6,925 bases of DNA from an uncultured Eubacteriales bacterium (GCA_900543475.1 UQRU01000110.1:1-6925), one strand, 5' to 3'; shown: positions 1 through 6,848, counted from the stretch's first letter. A program made the numbers and translations. The notes: generated from the sequence alone by a model not told the origin.

Positions 1-17
1 CAAGGGAGCGCCAGGAA

Positions 18-94
18 GGCCCCACGGGCCGACGCAGCGCGACCTTTGCGAACTGCATTGCGGCCCCCGAACCCCCAGGGGTTTTTCGACAGGC
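18..94 (+). repeat. 77-bp repeat, left copy (inverted relative to right end)
   Basis: This stretch is the reverse complement of 6849-6925, matching at 76 of 77 positions by hand alignment; the single difference lies in the run CCCCCAGGGG, which reads CCCCCGGGGG in the other copy. It holds a small hairpin (GGCCC-CAC-GGGCC, 18-30) and a C/G palindrome near 71-80. No open frame of note belongs to it. In the direction of outgoing (leftward) transcription it starts right after a stem-loop (94-123). The outer boundary cannot be fixed: only 17 further bases exist to the left, and the other copy stops at the window end. With only housekeeping genes between the copies, a dispersed intergenic repeat is likelier than the terminal repeats of a transposon. 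Confidence 0.93.
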
Positions 95-123
95 TGAAAG
101 CGGCCCAGGGGGCCGCTTTTCAG
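94..123 (-). terminator. Terminator-like stem-loop next to the left repeat
   Basis: CTGAAAGCGGCCC (94-106) pairs with GGGCCGCTTTTCAG (110-123) around a three-base loop, with one extra T in the right arm. The core GCGGCCC/GGGCCGC is flanked by A and T runs, so it could act as a weak bidirectional terminator. It lies about 150 bp past the rpsR stop and beyond the stronger terminator at 212-236, so it may be a backup, or serve a gene to the left of the window. Confidence 0.5.
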
Positions 124-152
124 GGCGCTTCGCGCCCCGCCGCCGCCCCCCC

Positions 153-205
153 GGGAGGCTGGGGGATGCAGGGCCCTTCCGACCCCTGGCAGGGAGGCTG
201 GGGGA
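153..205. repeat. Short GC-rich direct repeat, two copies
   Basis: The 14-mer GGGAGGCTGGGGGA occurs at 153-166 and again at 192-205, 39 bp apart, with a partly related spacer. No coding frame or known motif is attached to it. It lies in the gene-free stretch left of the rpsR terminator and may be a local duplication. Confidence 0.6.
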
Positions 206-211
206 GCGACG

Positions 212-236
212 AAAAAAAGCCGGCAAACATGCCGGC
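212..236 (-). terminator. Rho-independent terminator of rpsF-ssb-rpsR
   Basis: Read on the minus strand, a perfect 7-bp stem GCCGGCA / TGCCGGC with a TGTT loop is followed at once by seven T residues. It sits 36 bp after the rpsR stop codon, the expected place for the end of this operon. The absence of rplI before it shows that the operon here ends at rpsR. Confidence 0.93.
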
Positions 237-271
237 AGAAAGGCTAACGGACTTCCCGTGTCGGGGTAAGC

Positions 272-514
272 TTAGTCTGCCACGTAGGGCAGAAGGGCAA
301 CGATGCGGGCGCGCTTGATGGCGATGGCCAGCTCGCGCTGGTGCTCGGCGCACACGCCGCTCATCCGCCGGGGCATGATCTTGCCGCGCTCGGTGATGAA
401 CTTGCGCAGACGGGCGGTATCCTTATAATCGATATGGGTCAGCTTATCTACGCAGAAGGCACACACCTTACGCCGGGATTTGCGGGGACGGGGCCTCGTT
501 TTGCGTTCTTCCAT
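272..514 (-). CDS. rpsR: 30S ribosomal protein S18
   Basis: S18 is a small-subunit protein that binds 16S rRNA as a heterodimer with S6 in the platform. The 80-residue product has the usual family length and the family core: a basic N-terminus, THIDYKD (26-32), [12 protein letters not shown] (39-50) and the C-terminal [12 protein letters not shown]. It carries Cys18-X2-Cys21 and Cys55-X2-His58, a plausible zinc site. This is the so-called C+ form of S18, whereas Bacillus subtilis S18 lacks most of these ligands. The ATG start is set by AAAGGAG (521-527) six bases upstream. It is the last gene of rpsF-ssb-rpsR, 19 bp after ssb, and precedes a clear terminator. Zinc binding is inferred from the cysteines only. 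Confidence 0.98.
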   Translation of the reverse strand: MEERKTRPRPRKSRRKVCAFCVDKLTHIDYKDTARLRKFITERGKIMPRRMSGVCAEHQRELAIAIKRARIVALLPYVAD

Positions 515-533
515 GGTAATCTCCTTTCAAAAA

Positions 534-968
534 CTAGAAGGGGAGTTCGTCGTCCTCAATATCGGCAAAGCCGTCGGCCGCCGGGGCAGCAGGGGCCTGG
601 TGCCGGCCGCCGCCATAGCCGCCGCCGAACCCGCCCTCGCCGCCATCCTGGTTGCGGGGGGTGAGGAATTCAACGTCGTCCGCGATAATTTCGGTAACAT
701 ACCGTTTGGTGCCATCCTTGGCGTCGTAGGTACGGGTTTGCAGCTCGCCGACCACGGCAACCTTCCGGCCTTTGGCCAGGTATTTGCCGCATACGTCCGC
801 CAGCTGCCGCCAGGCTACCACGTCAAAGAAATCCGACACCCGTTCCCCAGCTTGGTTGGGAAAGCGGCGGTTCACCGCAATGCGGAAGGAACATACCGAA
901 ACGCCGTTGCCAGTGGAACGTAGATCCGGATCTTTGGTCAAGTTGCCGATCATGAATACTTTATTCAT
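534..968 (-). CDS. ssb: Single-stranded DNA-binding protein SSB
   Basis: SSB coats single-stranded DNA as a tetramer during replication, repair and recombination, and recruits partner enzymes through its C-terminal tip. The 144-residue product starts MNKVFMIGNLTKDPDLR, the classic start of the OB fold (about residues 1-104, with Trp53 in the conserved FFDVVAW segment). A Gly/Ala/Pro-rich flexible linker follows (about 107-132), then the acidic tip DDELPF (139-144), the known protein-interaction motif. It lies between rpsF (54 bp upstream) and rpsR (19 bp downstream), the standard arrangement in Firmicutes. The start is chosen by family alignment. The ribosome site is ordinary at best: AAGG touches the ATG and AAAGGA lies about 13 bases upstream, so translation may lean on rpsF read-through. 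Confidence 0.98.
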   Translation of the reverse strand: MNKVFMIGNLTKDPDLRSTGNGVSVCSFRIAVNRRFPNQAGERVSDFFDVVAWRQLADVCGKYLAKGRKVAVVGELQTRTYDAKDGTKRYVTEIIADDVEFLTPRNQDGGEGGFGGGYGGGRHQAPAAPAADGFADIEDDELPF

Positions 969-1022
969 CCTTGCCGCGCCATCCTTTCCTGGGCCGTATG
1001 GTATGCGGGGGTCACAAAAGCC

Positions 1023-1310
1023 TTAGGCTTCCTTGCGGGTAACCATGTAACGCAGAATGGATTCGTCGTTCTTGAAATTCCGCTCCAGCTCCCGGGGCAG
1101 TTGGGGGTCTGCGGCAAAATCCACCAGCACATAGTAACCTTCGGTCTTATAGTCGATGGGGTAAGCAAGCTTTTTACGGCCCCACTCATCCACCTGCTCG
1201 ACTTCGCCGCCGTTGGCGGCGATGATGCCGGAAAACTTTTCGATGACGGCCTTGATGGCTTCATCCTCCAGCTCCGGCGTGACGATGTACAGCACTTCGT
1301 ACTTATTCAC
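1023..1310 (-). CDS. rpsF: 30S ribosomal protein S6
   Basis: S6 binds the central domain of 16S rRNA together with S18. From the GTG at 1310 the product is 95 residues, the same as in Bacillus, beginning (M)NKYEVLYIVTPEL and including DEWGRKKLAYPI (41-52) and EGYYVLVDF (57-65), all hallmarks of the family. A longer in-frame start at 1352 is rejected: a near-perfect Shine-Dalgarno AAGGAGGTGA (1316-1325) lies just before the GTG, and the 14 extra residues would run across the leader hairpin. It is the first gene of rpsF-ssb-rpsR and is driven by the promoter at 1378-1407. Autoregulation by the S6:S18 complex is known in several bacteria; whether this leader does it is open. Confidence 0.98.
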   Translation of the reverse strand: MNKYEVLYIVTPELEDEAIKAVIEKFSGIIAANGGEVEQVDEWGRKKLAYPIDYKTEGYYVLVDFAADPQLPRELERNFKNDESILRYMVTRKEA

Positions 1311-1315
1311 GCGTT

Positions 1316-1325
1316 TCACCTCCTT
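1316..1325 (-). promoter_or_regulatory. Strong ribosome binding site that fixes the rpsF GTG start
   Basis: On the minus strand AAGGAGGTGA is complementary to the 16S 3' end over ten bases, and its GGAGG core is eight bases before the GTG at 1310. It decides the start in favour of the 95-residue S6 over the upstream in-frame codon at 1352. Confidence 0.92.
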
Positions 1326-1336
1326 ATGGTCTAATG

Positions 1337-1357
1337 GCGTTATGTCCAGCATAACGC
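1337..1357 (-). promoter_or_regulatory. Hairpin in the rpsF leader, possible autoregulatory element
   Basis: Read on the minus strand, GCGTTATG and CATAACGC form a perfect 8-bp stem around the loop CTGGA, between the promoter and the ribosome binding site. S6:S18 leader elements are known in rpsF mRNAs of many bacteria and carry an exposed CCG that mimics the 16S site. I see no CCG in this leader, so assignment to that family is unsupported. It could also simply stabilise the 5' end. The stem itself is certain; the regulatory role is a guess. Confidence 0.5.
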
Positions 1358-1377
1358 AAGAAGTACGTTAGCGACCT

Positions 1378-1407
1378 ATTATACCATGGACGCAAGCCCG
1401 GAATCAA
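1378..1407 (-). promoter_or_regulatory. Sigma-A-type promoter of rpsF-ssb-rpsR
   Basis: On the minus strand the -35 is TTGATT (1407-1402) and the -10 is a perfect TATAAT (1383-1378), 18 bp apart, with a TGG extended -10 just before the -10. Transcription would start near 1371, giving a leader of about 60 nt before the GTG of rpsF. Confidence 0.88.
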
Positions 1408-1421
1408 GTACTATATATGGG

Positions 1422-1452
1422 AAAAAACTACGCCGGTGCTACGTCCACGGCG
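1422..1452 (-). terminator. Likely terminator of argS-serS-lipoprotein
   Basis: On the minus strand CGCCGTG (1452-1446) pairs with CA+CGGCG (1438-1431, one bulged C), with a seven-base loop, followed by TA-G and six T residues (1427-1422). It lies about 170 nt after the lipoprotein stop and just before the -35 of rpsF, the right place to insulate the two operons. The bulge and the two to three bases between stem and T run make it moderate rather than strong. Confidence 0.65.
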
Positions 1453-1621
1453 ATAGTCGCGCCCCGGCGGGCGAGGTTGCCCTGGGGCAGTAGCCCGCGA
1501 TAAGGGGTCGCTGCCACCTGTGGCGGTTGTTTCGCTACGGCTCGCGGTCGCTACCATCTTTTTCCGGGTGGAGGACGAAGCGGGGCAGGGTTGGGCGAAA
1601 GGCCGGGCCTTACGCGAACGC
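1453..1621. other. GC-rich structured non-coding stretch (3' region of serS operon)
   Basis: No gene is supported here. A minus-strand frame stays open across it (ending at 1411), but it is only the out-of-frame shadow of the lipoprotein gene running on, low in hydrophobic content and rich in Arg/Pro/Ser. The stretch holds an imperfect two-tier hairpin (1467-1498: GCGGGC/GCCCGC outside, TGCCC/GGGCA inside), a small palindrome (AAGGCC-G-GGCCTT, 1599-1611), and a 13-bp near-repeat GGTCGCT[G/A]CCA[C/T]C at 1506-1518 and 1546-1558 (11 of 13 identical). It resembles the kind of dispersed intergenic repeat common in this bacterial group, but one copy alone cannot show that. Confidence 0.5.
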
Positions 1622-2056
1622 TCAAGGCCGAGGCTGGTATTCCAGCACGCCCAGGGGCTGGCCGTAATCGATGGAGAGCCGTTGGTCCACGAGGGAATAG
1701 GGCAAGGTTTGGGAGATCCGGCCCACATGGTCGTAGAGCAGGATGGCGTTGGCGGAGAGGCCGATCCGGTAAACGGTGTAGATGCCGGCGGGCTGGTTTT
1801 CCTCCACCATTTCCCCGGCGACGGGGTCAAAGGTCAGGATAAAATCCGGGTCATAGACGTCCACCCACTGGCAAGCGGAGAGGCTGGCCCAGGAGGAGGC
1901 GGGGGTCGCCGAGGGGGCAGTGGTGGAGGCAGGGGTAAGGGCGGGGGAAAGGGAAGGCGCAAGCTGGGTTGGTCCGGGGGCGCAAGCGCCCAGGCCGGAA
2001 GCCAGCCCCAGGATGCATAGGCAGATCCCCAAGCAGGTACCCTTTCCCACTGCCAT
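1622..2056 (-). CDS. Small lipoprotein, possibly lipocalin-like, coupled to serS
   Basis: I do not recognise a named family with certainty. From the ATG at 2056 the product is 144 residues. A hydrophobic signal (about 8-24) ends in the lipobox LGAC with Cys25 as the predicted lipidation site, so it should be anchored on the outer face of the membrane. Residues 26-55 are a Pro/Ser/Thr/Ala spacer. The remainder (about 56-144) has the pattern of a small beta-barrel domain: WVDVYDPDFILTFDP, then GIYTVYRIG, then LPYSLVDQRLSIDYG, which resembles lipocalin-like DUF5640-type lipoproteins. That is a pattern judgement, not a search result. The ATG is two bases past the serS stop, and a TTG at 2062 overlaps that stop; no good ribosome site is seen, so translational coupling to serS is likely. 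Ligand and role are unknown. Confidence 0.8.
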   Translation of the reverse strand: MAVGKGTCLGICLCILGLASGLGACAPGPTQLAPSLSPALTPASTTAPSATPASSWASLSACQWVDVYDPDFILTFDPVAGEMVEENQPAGIYTVYRIGLSANAILLYDHVGRISQTLPYSLVDQRLSIDYGQPLGVLEYQPRP

Positions 2057-2058
2057 GG

Positions 2059-3336
<1,278 letters not shown>

Positions 3337-3391
3337 TTATCCTCCAGTATGTAAAATGGGTTTGTGTTTTTTCAAGCAACAGCCAACGGGG

Positions 3392-5095
3392 CTACATCCG
3401 CTCCGGGGCCTGGAGCCCCACCAGGTATAGGCCGGTACGCAGCACGTCCCGGGCCCCTTGGGTCAGAGCCAGCCGGGCGGACCGGAGGGGAGCGTCCTCC
3501 ACCATGATCCGGTTGTCGTAATAGAATTTGTTGTAGGCCGCCGCAATATCCATGGTAGCCCGGGCCACCAGATAGGGCTCGTTTTTCCCGGCCGCGGCCT
3601 GGATGGCGGCGGGAAAGGCGTCCAGGGCCTTGATCAGGGCCCTGGCCCCCCCGTCGGTAAGCAGGGCGGGATCAATGGCCCCTGGGTCAAAGGCGACCCC
3701 CGCTTCCTGGGCCTTGCGCAGCACCGAACAGCACCGGGCATGGGTATATTGCACGTAGGGGCCGGTCTCCCCGTCGAAGTTGAGCACCTTGTCCCAGGCG
3801 AATACCGTATCCTTGATGCGGCTGGTATATAAGACCCCCCATACCACCGCGCCGACCCCCACCGCCTCGGCGGCGGCGTCCTTGTCCGCAAGGTCGGGGC
3901 TTTTTTCCTCCATGATGGCCCGGGTCTTTTGCACGGCTGCGTCCAGCACGTCGTCCAGGTAGACCACGTTGCCGTGGCGGGTGGAAAGGGTGCCCTCCGC
4001 CATGGAGACCATGCCGAATTGCACATGCTCGCAATCCTTCACCCAGTCGTACCCCATCAGCTCCAGCACCTTGAACAGCTGCCGGAAGTGAAGGGCCTGC
4101 TGATAGGCCACCACATAGAGGGATTTAACGAAATCATAGGTTTTTTTCCGGTAGATGGCGGTGGCCAGGTCCCGGGTGGCGTATAGGGTGGCCCCGTCGC
4201 TGCGGAGGATGATGCAGGGCGGCATATCGTAGGCCGACAGATCTACGATGCTGGCCCCGTCGTCCACCTTTAAAAGGCCCTTATCCCGCAATTCCTGGAT
4301 CACCGGGCCCATCTTGTCCTCATAAAAGCTCTCCCCGGCATAGCTGTCAAAGGCGACCCCCAGCCGGTGGTATACCCGGCCCACCTCTTTTAGGGTCAGG
4401 TCCTTGAATTGCTTCCAAAGGCCCACGGCTTCCGGGTCCCCGGCTTCGATCTTCTTGAACCAGGCCCGGGCTTGGTCGTTCATTTCGGGCTTTTGCTCCG
4501 CCTCCTGGTGGAAGCGCACATACAGGGCCACCAGCTCCCGCACCGTGCATTCCGGCACAGGCTTGTCCCCCCACAGCTTATAGGCCACGATCATCTTGCC
4601 GAACTGGGTGCCCCAGTCCCCCAGATGGTTGATGGCCACCGCCCGGTAGCCCAGGTGGTTATAGATCCGGTAGAGGGAATTGCCGATGGCGGTGCTGGGC
4701 AAATGGCCAATGTGGAAGGGCTTGGCGATGTTGATGGAGGAAAAGTCCATGCAAACATGCCGGCCGCCCCCCAGGTTTGCCTTGCCATAATCCTGGCCCG
4801 CTTCCAAAACCCGGGCCAGCACCCCGCCGGCATAGGCGGCCTGGTCGGCGAAGAAGTTCAGGTACCCGCCCTTGGCCTCGCACCGGGCGATGCCCGGGGG
4901 CAGGGGCAGGGAAGCGGCCAGCTCCGCGGCGATGGCAGGAGGGGCTTTGCGCAGGCTTTTTGCCAGGCGGAAGCAGGGGAAGGCATAGTCCCCCATGGCA
5001 GGGTCCGGCGGGGTTTCCAGCCAGCCGGAAAGTTCTTGGGGGTCCAGGCCGGTTTGTTGGGCCAAGGCGGCGGCCAAAGCGGTCTTATTGTCCAT
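3392..5095 (-). CDS. argS: Arginine--tRNA ligase (arginyl-tRNA synthetase)
   Basis: The enzyme charges tRNA-Arg with arginine; it is a monomeric class I synthetase that needs tRNA for amino-acid activation. From the ATG at 5095 the product is 567 residues, normal for the Firmicutes type. An N-terminal additional domain (about 1-100, with the GDYAFPCFRLAK segment) precedes the Rossmann fold with HIGH at 128-131 in KPFHIGHLPS, the NHLGDWGTQFG block (156-166), and a KMSKS-equivalent loop LSTRHGN (370-376). The missing second Lys in that loop is common in ArgRS. The C-terminal anticodon-binding DALR domain ends in the typical QAPERM. The frame stays open upstream to a TTG at 5212, but GGAG (5102-5105) six bases before the ATG and the family start at MDNKTALAAAL favour 5095. 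It is the first gene of argS-serS-lipoprotein. Confidence 0.98.
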   Translation of the reverse strand: MDNKTALAAALAQQTGLDPQELSGWLETPPDPAMGDYAFPCFRLAKSLRKAPPAIAAELAASLPLPPGIARCEAKGGYLNFFADQAAYAGGVLARVLEAGQDYGKANLGGGRHVCMDFSSINIAKPFHIGHLPSTAIGNSLYRIYNHLGYRAVAINHLGDWGTQFGKMIVAYKLWGDKPVPECTVRELVALYVRFHQEAEQKPEMNDQARAWFKKIEAGDPEAVGLWKQFKDLTLKEVGRVYHRLGVAFDSYAGESFYEDKMGPVIQELRDKGLLKVDDGASIVDLSAYDMPPCIILRSDGATLYATRDLATAIYRKKTYDFVKSLYVVAYQQALHFRQLFKVLELMGYDWVKDCEHVQFGMVSMAEGTLSTRHGNVVYLDDVLDAAVQKTRAIMEEKSPDLADKDAAAEAVGVGAVVWGVLYTSRIKDTVFAWDKVLNFDGETGPYVQYTHARCCSVLRKAQEAGVAFDPGAIDPALLTDGGARALIKALDAFPAAIQAAAGKNEPYLVARATMDIAAAYNKFYYDNRIMVEDAPLRSARLALTQGARDVLRTGLYLVGLQAPERM

Positions 5096-5218
5096 GTCGA
5101 TCTCCAATAACATTAGGATGTCAGGGCCAGGGCCCTGCAAATCGGTGCAAAGGGAAAAGGGGCAAGCCTGCCGGATATTCCGGTTTTCGGCCCCATTTTC
5201 CCAGTATGCCAATGGTAT
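5096..5218 (-). promoter_or_regulatory. argS 5' leader, about 120 nt, with small hairpins
   Basis: Between the predicted transcription start near 5218 and the argS ATG lie several short inverted repeats: CCGGA-TAT-TCCGG (5171-5183), GGCA-GGCT-TGCC (5161-5172) and CAGGGCC-CT-GGCCCTG (5122-5137). The leader is too short for a T-box and has no T-box core sequence or terminator with a T run, so tRNA-sensing attenuation is not supported. GGAG at 5102-5105 is the ribosome site that fixes the argS start. Any regulatory role of the hairpins is unproven. Confidence 0.45.
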
Positions 5219-5224
5219 TTTCCA

Positions 5225-5253
5225 ATTATATCACATGGCCGCAAAATTGTTAA
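5225..5253 (-). promoter_or_regulatory. Promoter of argS-serS-lipoprotein
   Basis: On the minus strand the -35 is TTAACA (5253-5248) and the -10 is a perfect TATAAT (5230-5225), 17 bp apart, with a TGA extended -10. It is back to back with the sortase promoter: only 11 bp separate the two -35 boxes, so one bound protein could affect both. Confidence 0.88.
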
Positions 5254-5264
5254 CGGATATCGCC

Positions 5265-5293
5265 TTGTTTCCCCTGTTGGAGAATGATATAAT
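5265..5293 (+). promoter_or_regulatory. Promoter of sortase-yugP
   Basis: The -35 is TTGTTT (5265-5270) and the -10 is a perfect TATAAT (5288-5293), 17 bp apart, with a TGA extended -10 (5285-5287). By standard spacing, transcription starts at or within a base or two of 5300, which is the A of the sortase ATG, so the mRNA would be leaderless. Confidence 0.85.
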
Positions 5294-5299
5294 CCGCTT

Positions 5300-6094
5300 A
5301 TGGAAAACGATCGTATAGAAATGAAGCAGACGCCTGAAAATAATCAGGATGAACGGAAAAAACAACGGGCCCGCCGGCTGAACTGGCTGCTCCTTGCGGG
5401 GAGTATCCTCCTGTTCATCGCGGGCGTGGTGGTGCTGATTCGGCAATATGTATTCATACCTGGGGAATATGTGGCTCCCGCCACCCCCACGCCGGCCATG
5501 TCCAGCGCCCCGGCCACCCCCGGCCAAACCCCGGAGGCGACCCCCAGCCCCACCCCCTATGTGAAGAAGATCCCTGTGACCCTCCACTTTGTGGACCGGG
5601 AGGTTTCCTGTCCCATCGTGCCGGTGGGGATCATCCAGGCCACGGACAAGGACGATCAGCCCCTTTATGACGAAGCGGGCAATCCCTTGTATACCATGGA
5701 TACCCTGGATTCCGAAAAGGAAGCCGCCTGGCTGGAGACCGGGCCCTCCCCGGGGGAATACGGCAACGCCATCCTCAACGGCCACATCACCTGGAAGAAG
5801 GTGGCGGGGGTATTCTCCGTATTAAAGGACATCCAGATCGGCGAGAACATCGCCGTTACCTTTGACGACGGCAGCGTAGCCTATTTCCAGGTAACCAGCC
5901 GGGATGTATTCACCATAGACGATTATCCCGAATGGGTCATGGCCACGGATACGGGGGATACCCGCATGACCATGATCACCTGCGGCGGGGACTGGAACAG
6001 CAGCGCGGGCACCCACAACGACCGGATCGTGGTGGTGGCCAAGCCCGTGGAGGATACGGGGGACAGCCAGCCCGCTGCCACCCCCCAAGAATAG
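5300..6094 (+). CDS. Membrane-anchored sortase, class F-like
   Basis: Sortases are cysteine transpeptidases on the outer face of the membrane that cleave a sorting signal in surface proteins and join them to the cell wall or to each other. The 264-residue product has a charged cytoplasmic tail (1-27), one membrane segment (about 29-49), a Pro/Thr/Ala spacer (about 55-87) and a sortase barrel. The catalytic triad is visible: His162 in LNGHITW, Cys228 in TMITCGG and Arg242 in DRIVVVA. VPVG (107-110), PGEYGNAILNGH (151-162) and GVFSVLKDIQIGE fit class F best, but the class is a pattern judgement. No substrate with a sorting motif is in the window. The ATG coincides with the predicted transcription start; an alternative ATG at 5321 has no good ribosome site either. 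It is followed 15 bp later by a YugP-type protease gene, probably in one transcript. Confidence 0.9.
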   Translation: MENDRIEMKQTPENNQDERKKQRARRLNWLLLAGSILLFIAGVVVLIRQYVFIPGEYVAPATPTPAMSSAPATPGQTPEATPSPTPYVKKIPVTLHFVDREVSCPIVPVGIIQATDKDDQPLYDEAGNPLYTMDTLDSEKEAAWLETGPSPGEYGNAILNGHITWKKVAGVFSVLKDIQIGENIAVTFDDGSVAYFQVTSRDVFTIDDYPEWVMATDTGDTRMTMITCGGDWNSSAGTHNDRIVVVAKPVEDTGDSQPAATPQE

Positions 6095-6109
6095 AGGAGC
6101 GAATAACCT

Positions 6110-6808
6110 ATGATTTATCCCTATGGCCTATATTATGACCCGCTGATCCTGGCGGTGATCGTGGTATTCATCCTGGGCCTGATCGCCCAGGGGGGCGTAA
6201 CCCGCGCCTTTTCCAAATATTCCAAGCAGCCCGCCTCCTCCGGCCTGACCGGCCAGGAGGTGGCCCAACGGCTGCTGTACCAAGGGGGCAGCAGCGTGAC
6301 CATCCGGCCGGTGCGCGGCTCCCTGACGGACCATTTCGACCCCCGGAACCAGACCGTGGGCCTATCCGACAGCGTTTACGGCAGCCGTTCCATCGCCGCC
6401 CTGGCGGTGGCCGCCCATGAGATCGGCCACGTGATGCAATATGAGGAAGGGTATTTCCCCATTCGCCTGCGCAACGCCATCCTGCCCGTGGCTTCCCTGG
6501 GCTCCGGCGCGGCCCCCTGGATCGTGGTGCTGGGGCTGATCTTCGGCATGGGCGACCTGGCCATGGCCGGGGTATGGCTGTTTGGGGCGGTGCTGGCTTT
6601 CCAGCTGATCACCCTGCCGGTGGAGCTGAACGCCTCCCGCCGGGCCCTTGCGATGCTCCAGGACGGCGGCTTCCTCTCCTATGACGAGACCCCCGCCGCC
6701 CGCAAGGTGCTCCGGGCGGCTGCCATGACCTATGTGGTGGCGGTGCTCAGCGCCCTGGTCTCCTTCCTGCGGCTCTTCCTTTTGGCCCGCCGCTCTAGCC
6801 GGGATTGA
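6110..6808 (+). CDS. yugP: YugP-like zinc-dependent membrane metallopeptidase
   Basis: This belongs to the membrane zinc-peptidase family typified by Bacillus YugP; its substrates are not established. The 232-residue length matches the family (about 225). A first membrane segment spans about 10-27. A family block DHFDPRNQTVGLSDSVYG lies at 74-91, then the zinc motif HEIGH (103-107, two His ligands and the catalytic Glu) in AVAAHEIGHVMQY. Further membrane segments lie at about 124-146, 150-170 and 204-226. LPVELNASRRAL (169-180) is the conserved downstream segment, with Glu172 a plausible third zinc ligand. GAGGAG (about 6094-6099) ten bases upstream supports the ATG. It is the second gene of the sortase unit and is followed by a strong terminator. 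A role in envelope protein turnover is inferred from location only. Confidence 0.92.
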   Translation: MIYPYGLYYDPLILAVIVVFILGLIAQGGVTRAFSKYSKQPASSGLTGQEVAQRLLYQGGSSVTIRPVRGSLTDHFDPRNQTVGLSDSVYGSRSIAALAVAAHEIGHVMQYEEGYFPIRLRNAILPVASLGSGAAPWIVVLGLIFGMGDLAMAGVWLFGAVLAFQLITLPVELNASRRALAMLQDGGFLSYDETPAARKVLRAAAMTYVVAVLSALVSFLRLFLLARRSSRD

Positions 6809-6817
6809 TATTGCCAT

Positions 6818-6847
6818 GGGGCGATGGCCTTTACCATCGCCCCTTTT
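6818..6847 (+). terminator. Rho-independent terminator of sortase-yugP
   Basis: A perfect 10-bp stem, GGGGCGATGG (6818-6827) with CCATCGCCCC (6834-6843), has a six-base loop and is followed by TTTT. It begins nine bases after the yugP stop. The 77-bp repeat begins one base after its T run. Confidence 0.93.
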
Positions 6848-6848
6848 G

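Noticed and set aside
46..318. 90-codon plus-strand open frame at the left end
   Set aside because: It runs through the repeat, two hairpins, the rpsR terminator and into rpsR antisense, with Pro/Gly/Ala-rich low-complexity translation.
1411..1830. 139-codon minus-strand open frame covering the non-coding stretch 1453-1621
   Set aside because: Starts inside the lipoprotein gene in another frame, has no ribosome site or domain, and ends across the likely terminator. Its open run is kept only as a note in the non-coding entry.
1520..2020. 166-codon plus-strand open frame across the lipoprotein gene
   Set aside because: Its C-terminal half is a low-complexity Gly-rich run that mirrors the Pro/Ser/Thr/Ala spacer of the lipoprotein on the other strand; the lipoprotein has a real signal and lipobox.
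4409..5110. 233-codon plus-strand open frame opposite argS
   Set aside because: Antisense to a complete arginyl-tRNA synthetase, no recognisable domain, and composition typical of a reverse-frame shadow.
5096..5212. N-terminal extension of ArgRS by 39 residues from an upstream TTG
   Set aside because: No ribosome site at the TTG, the extra residues are not family-like and cross leader hairpins, while the ATG at 5095 has GGAG at ideal spacing and gives a normal-length enzyme.
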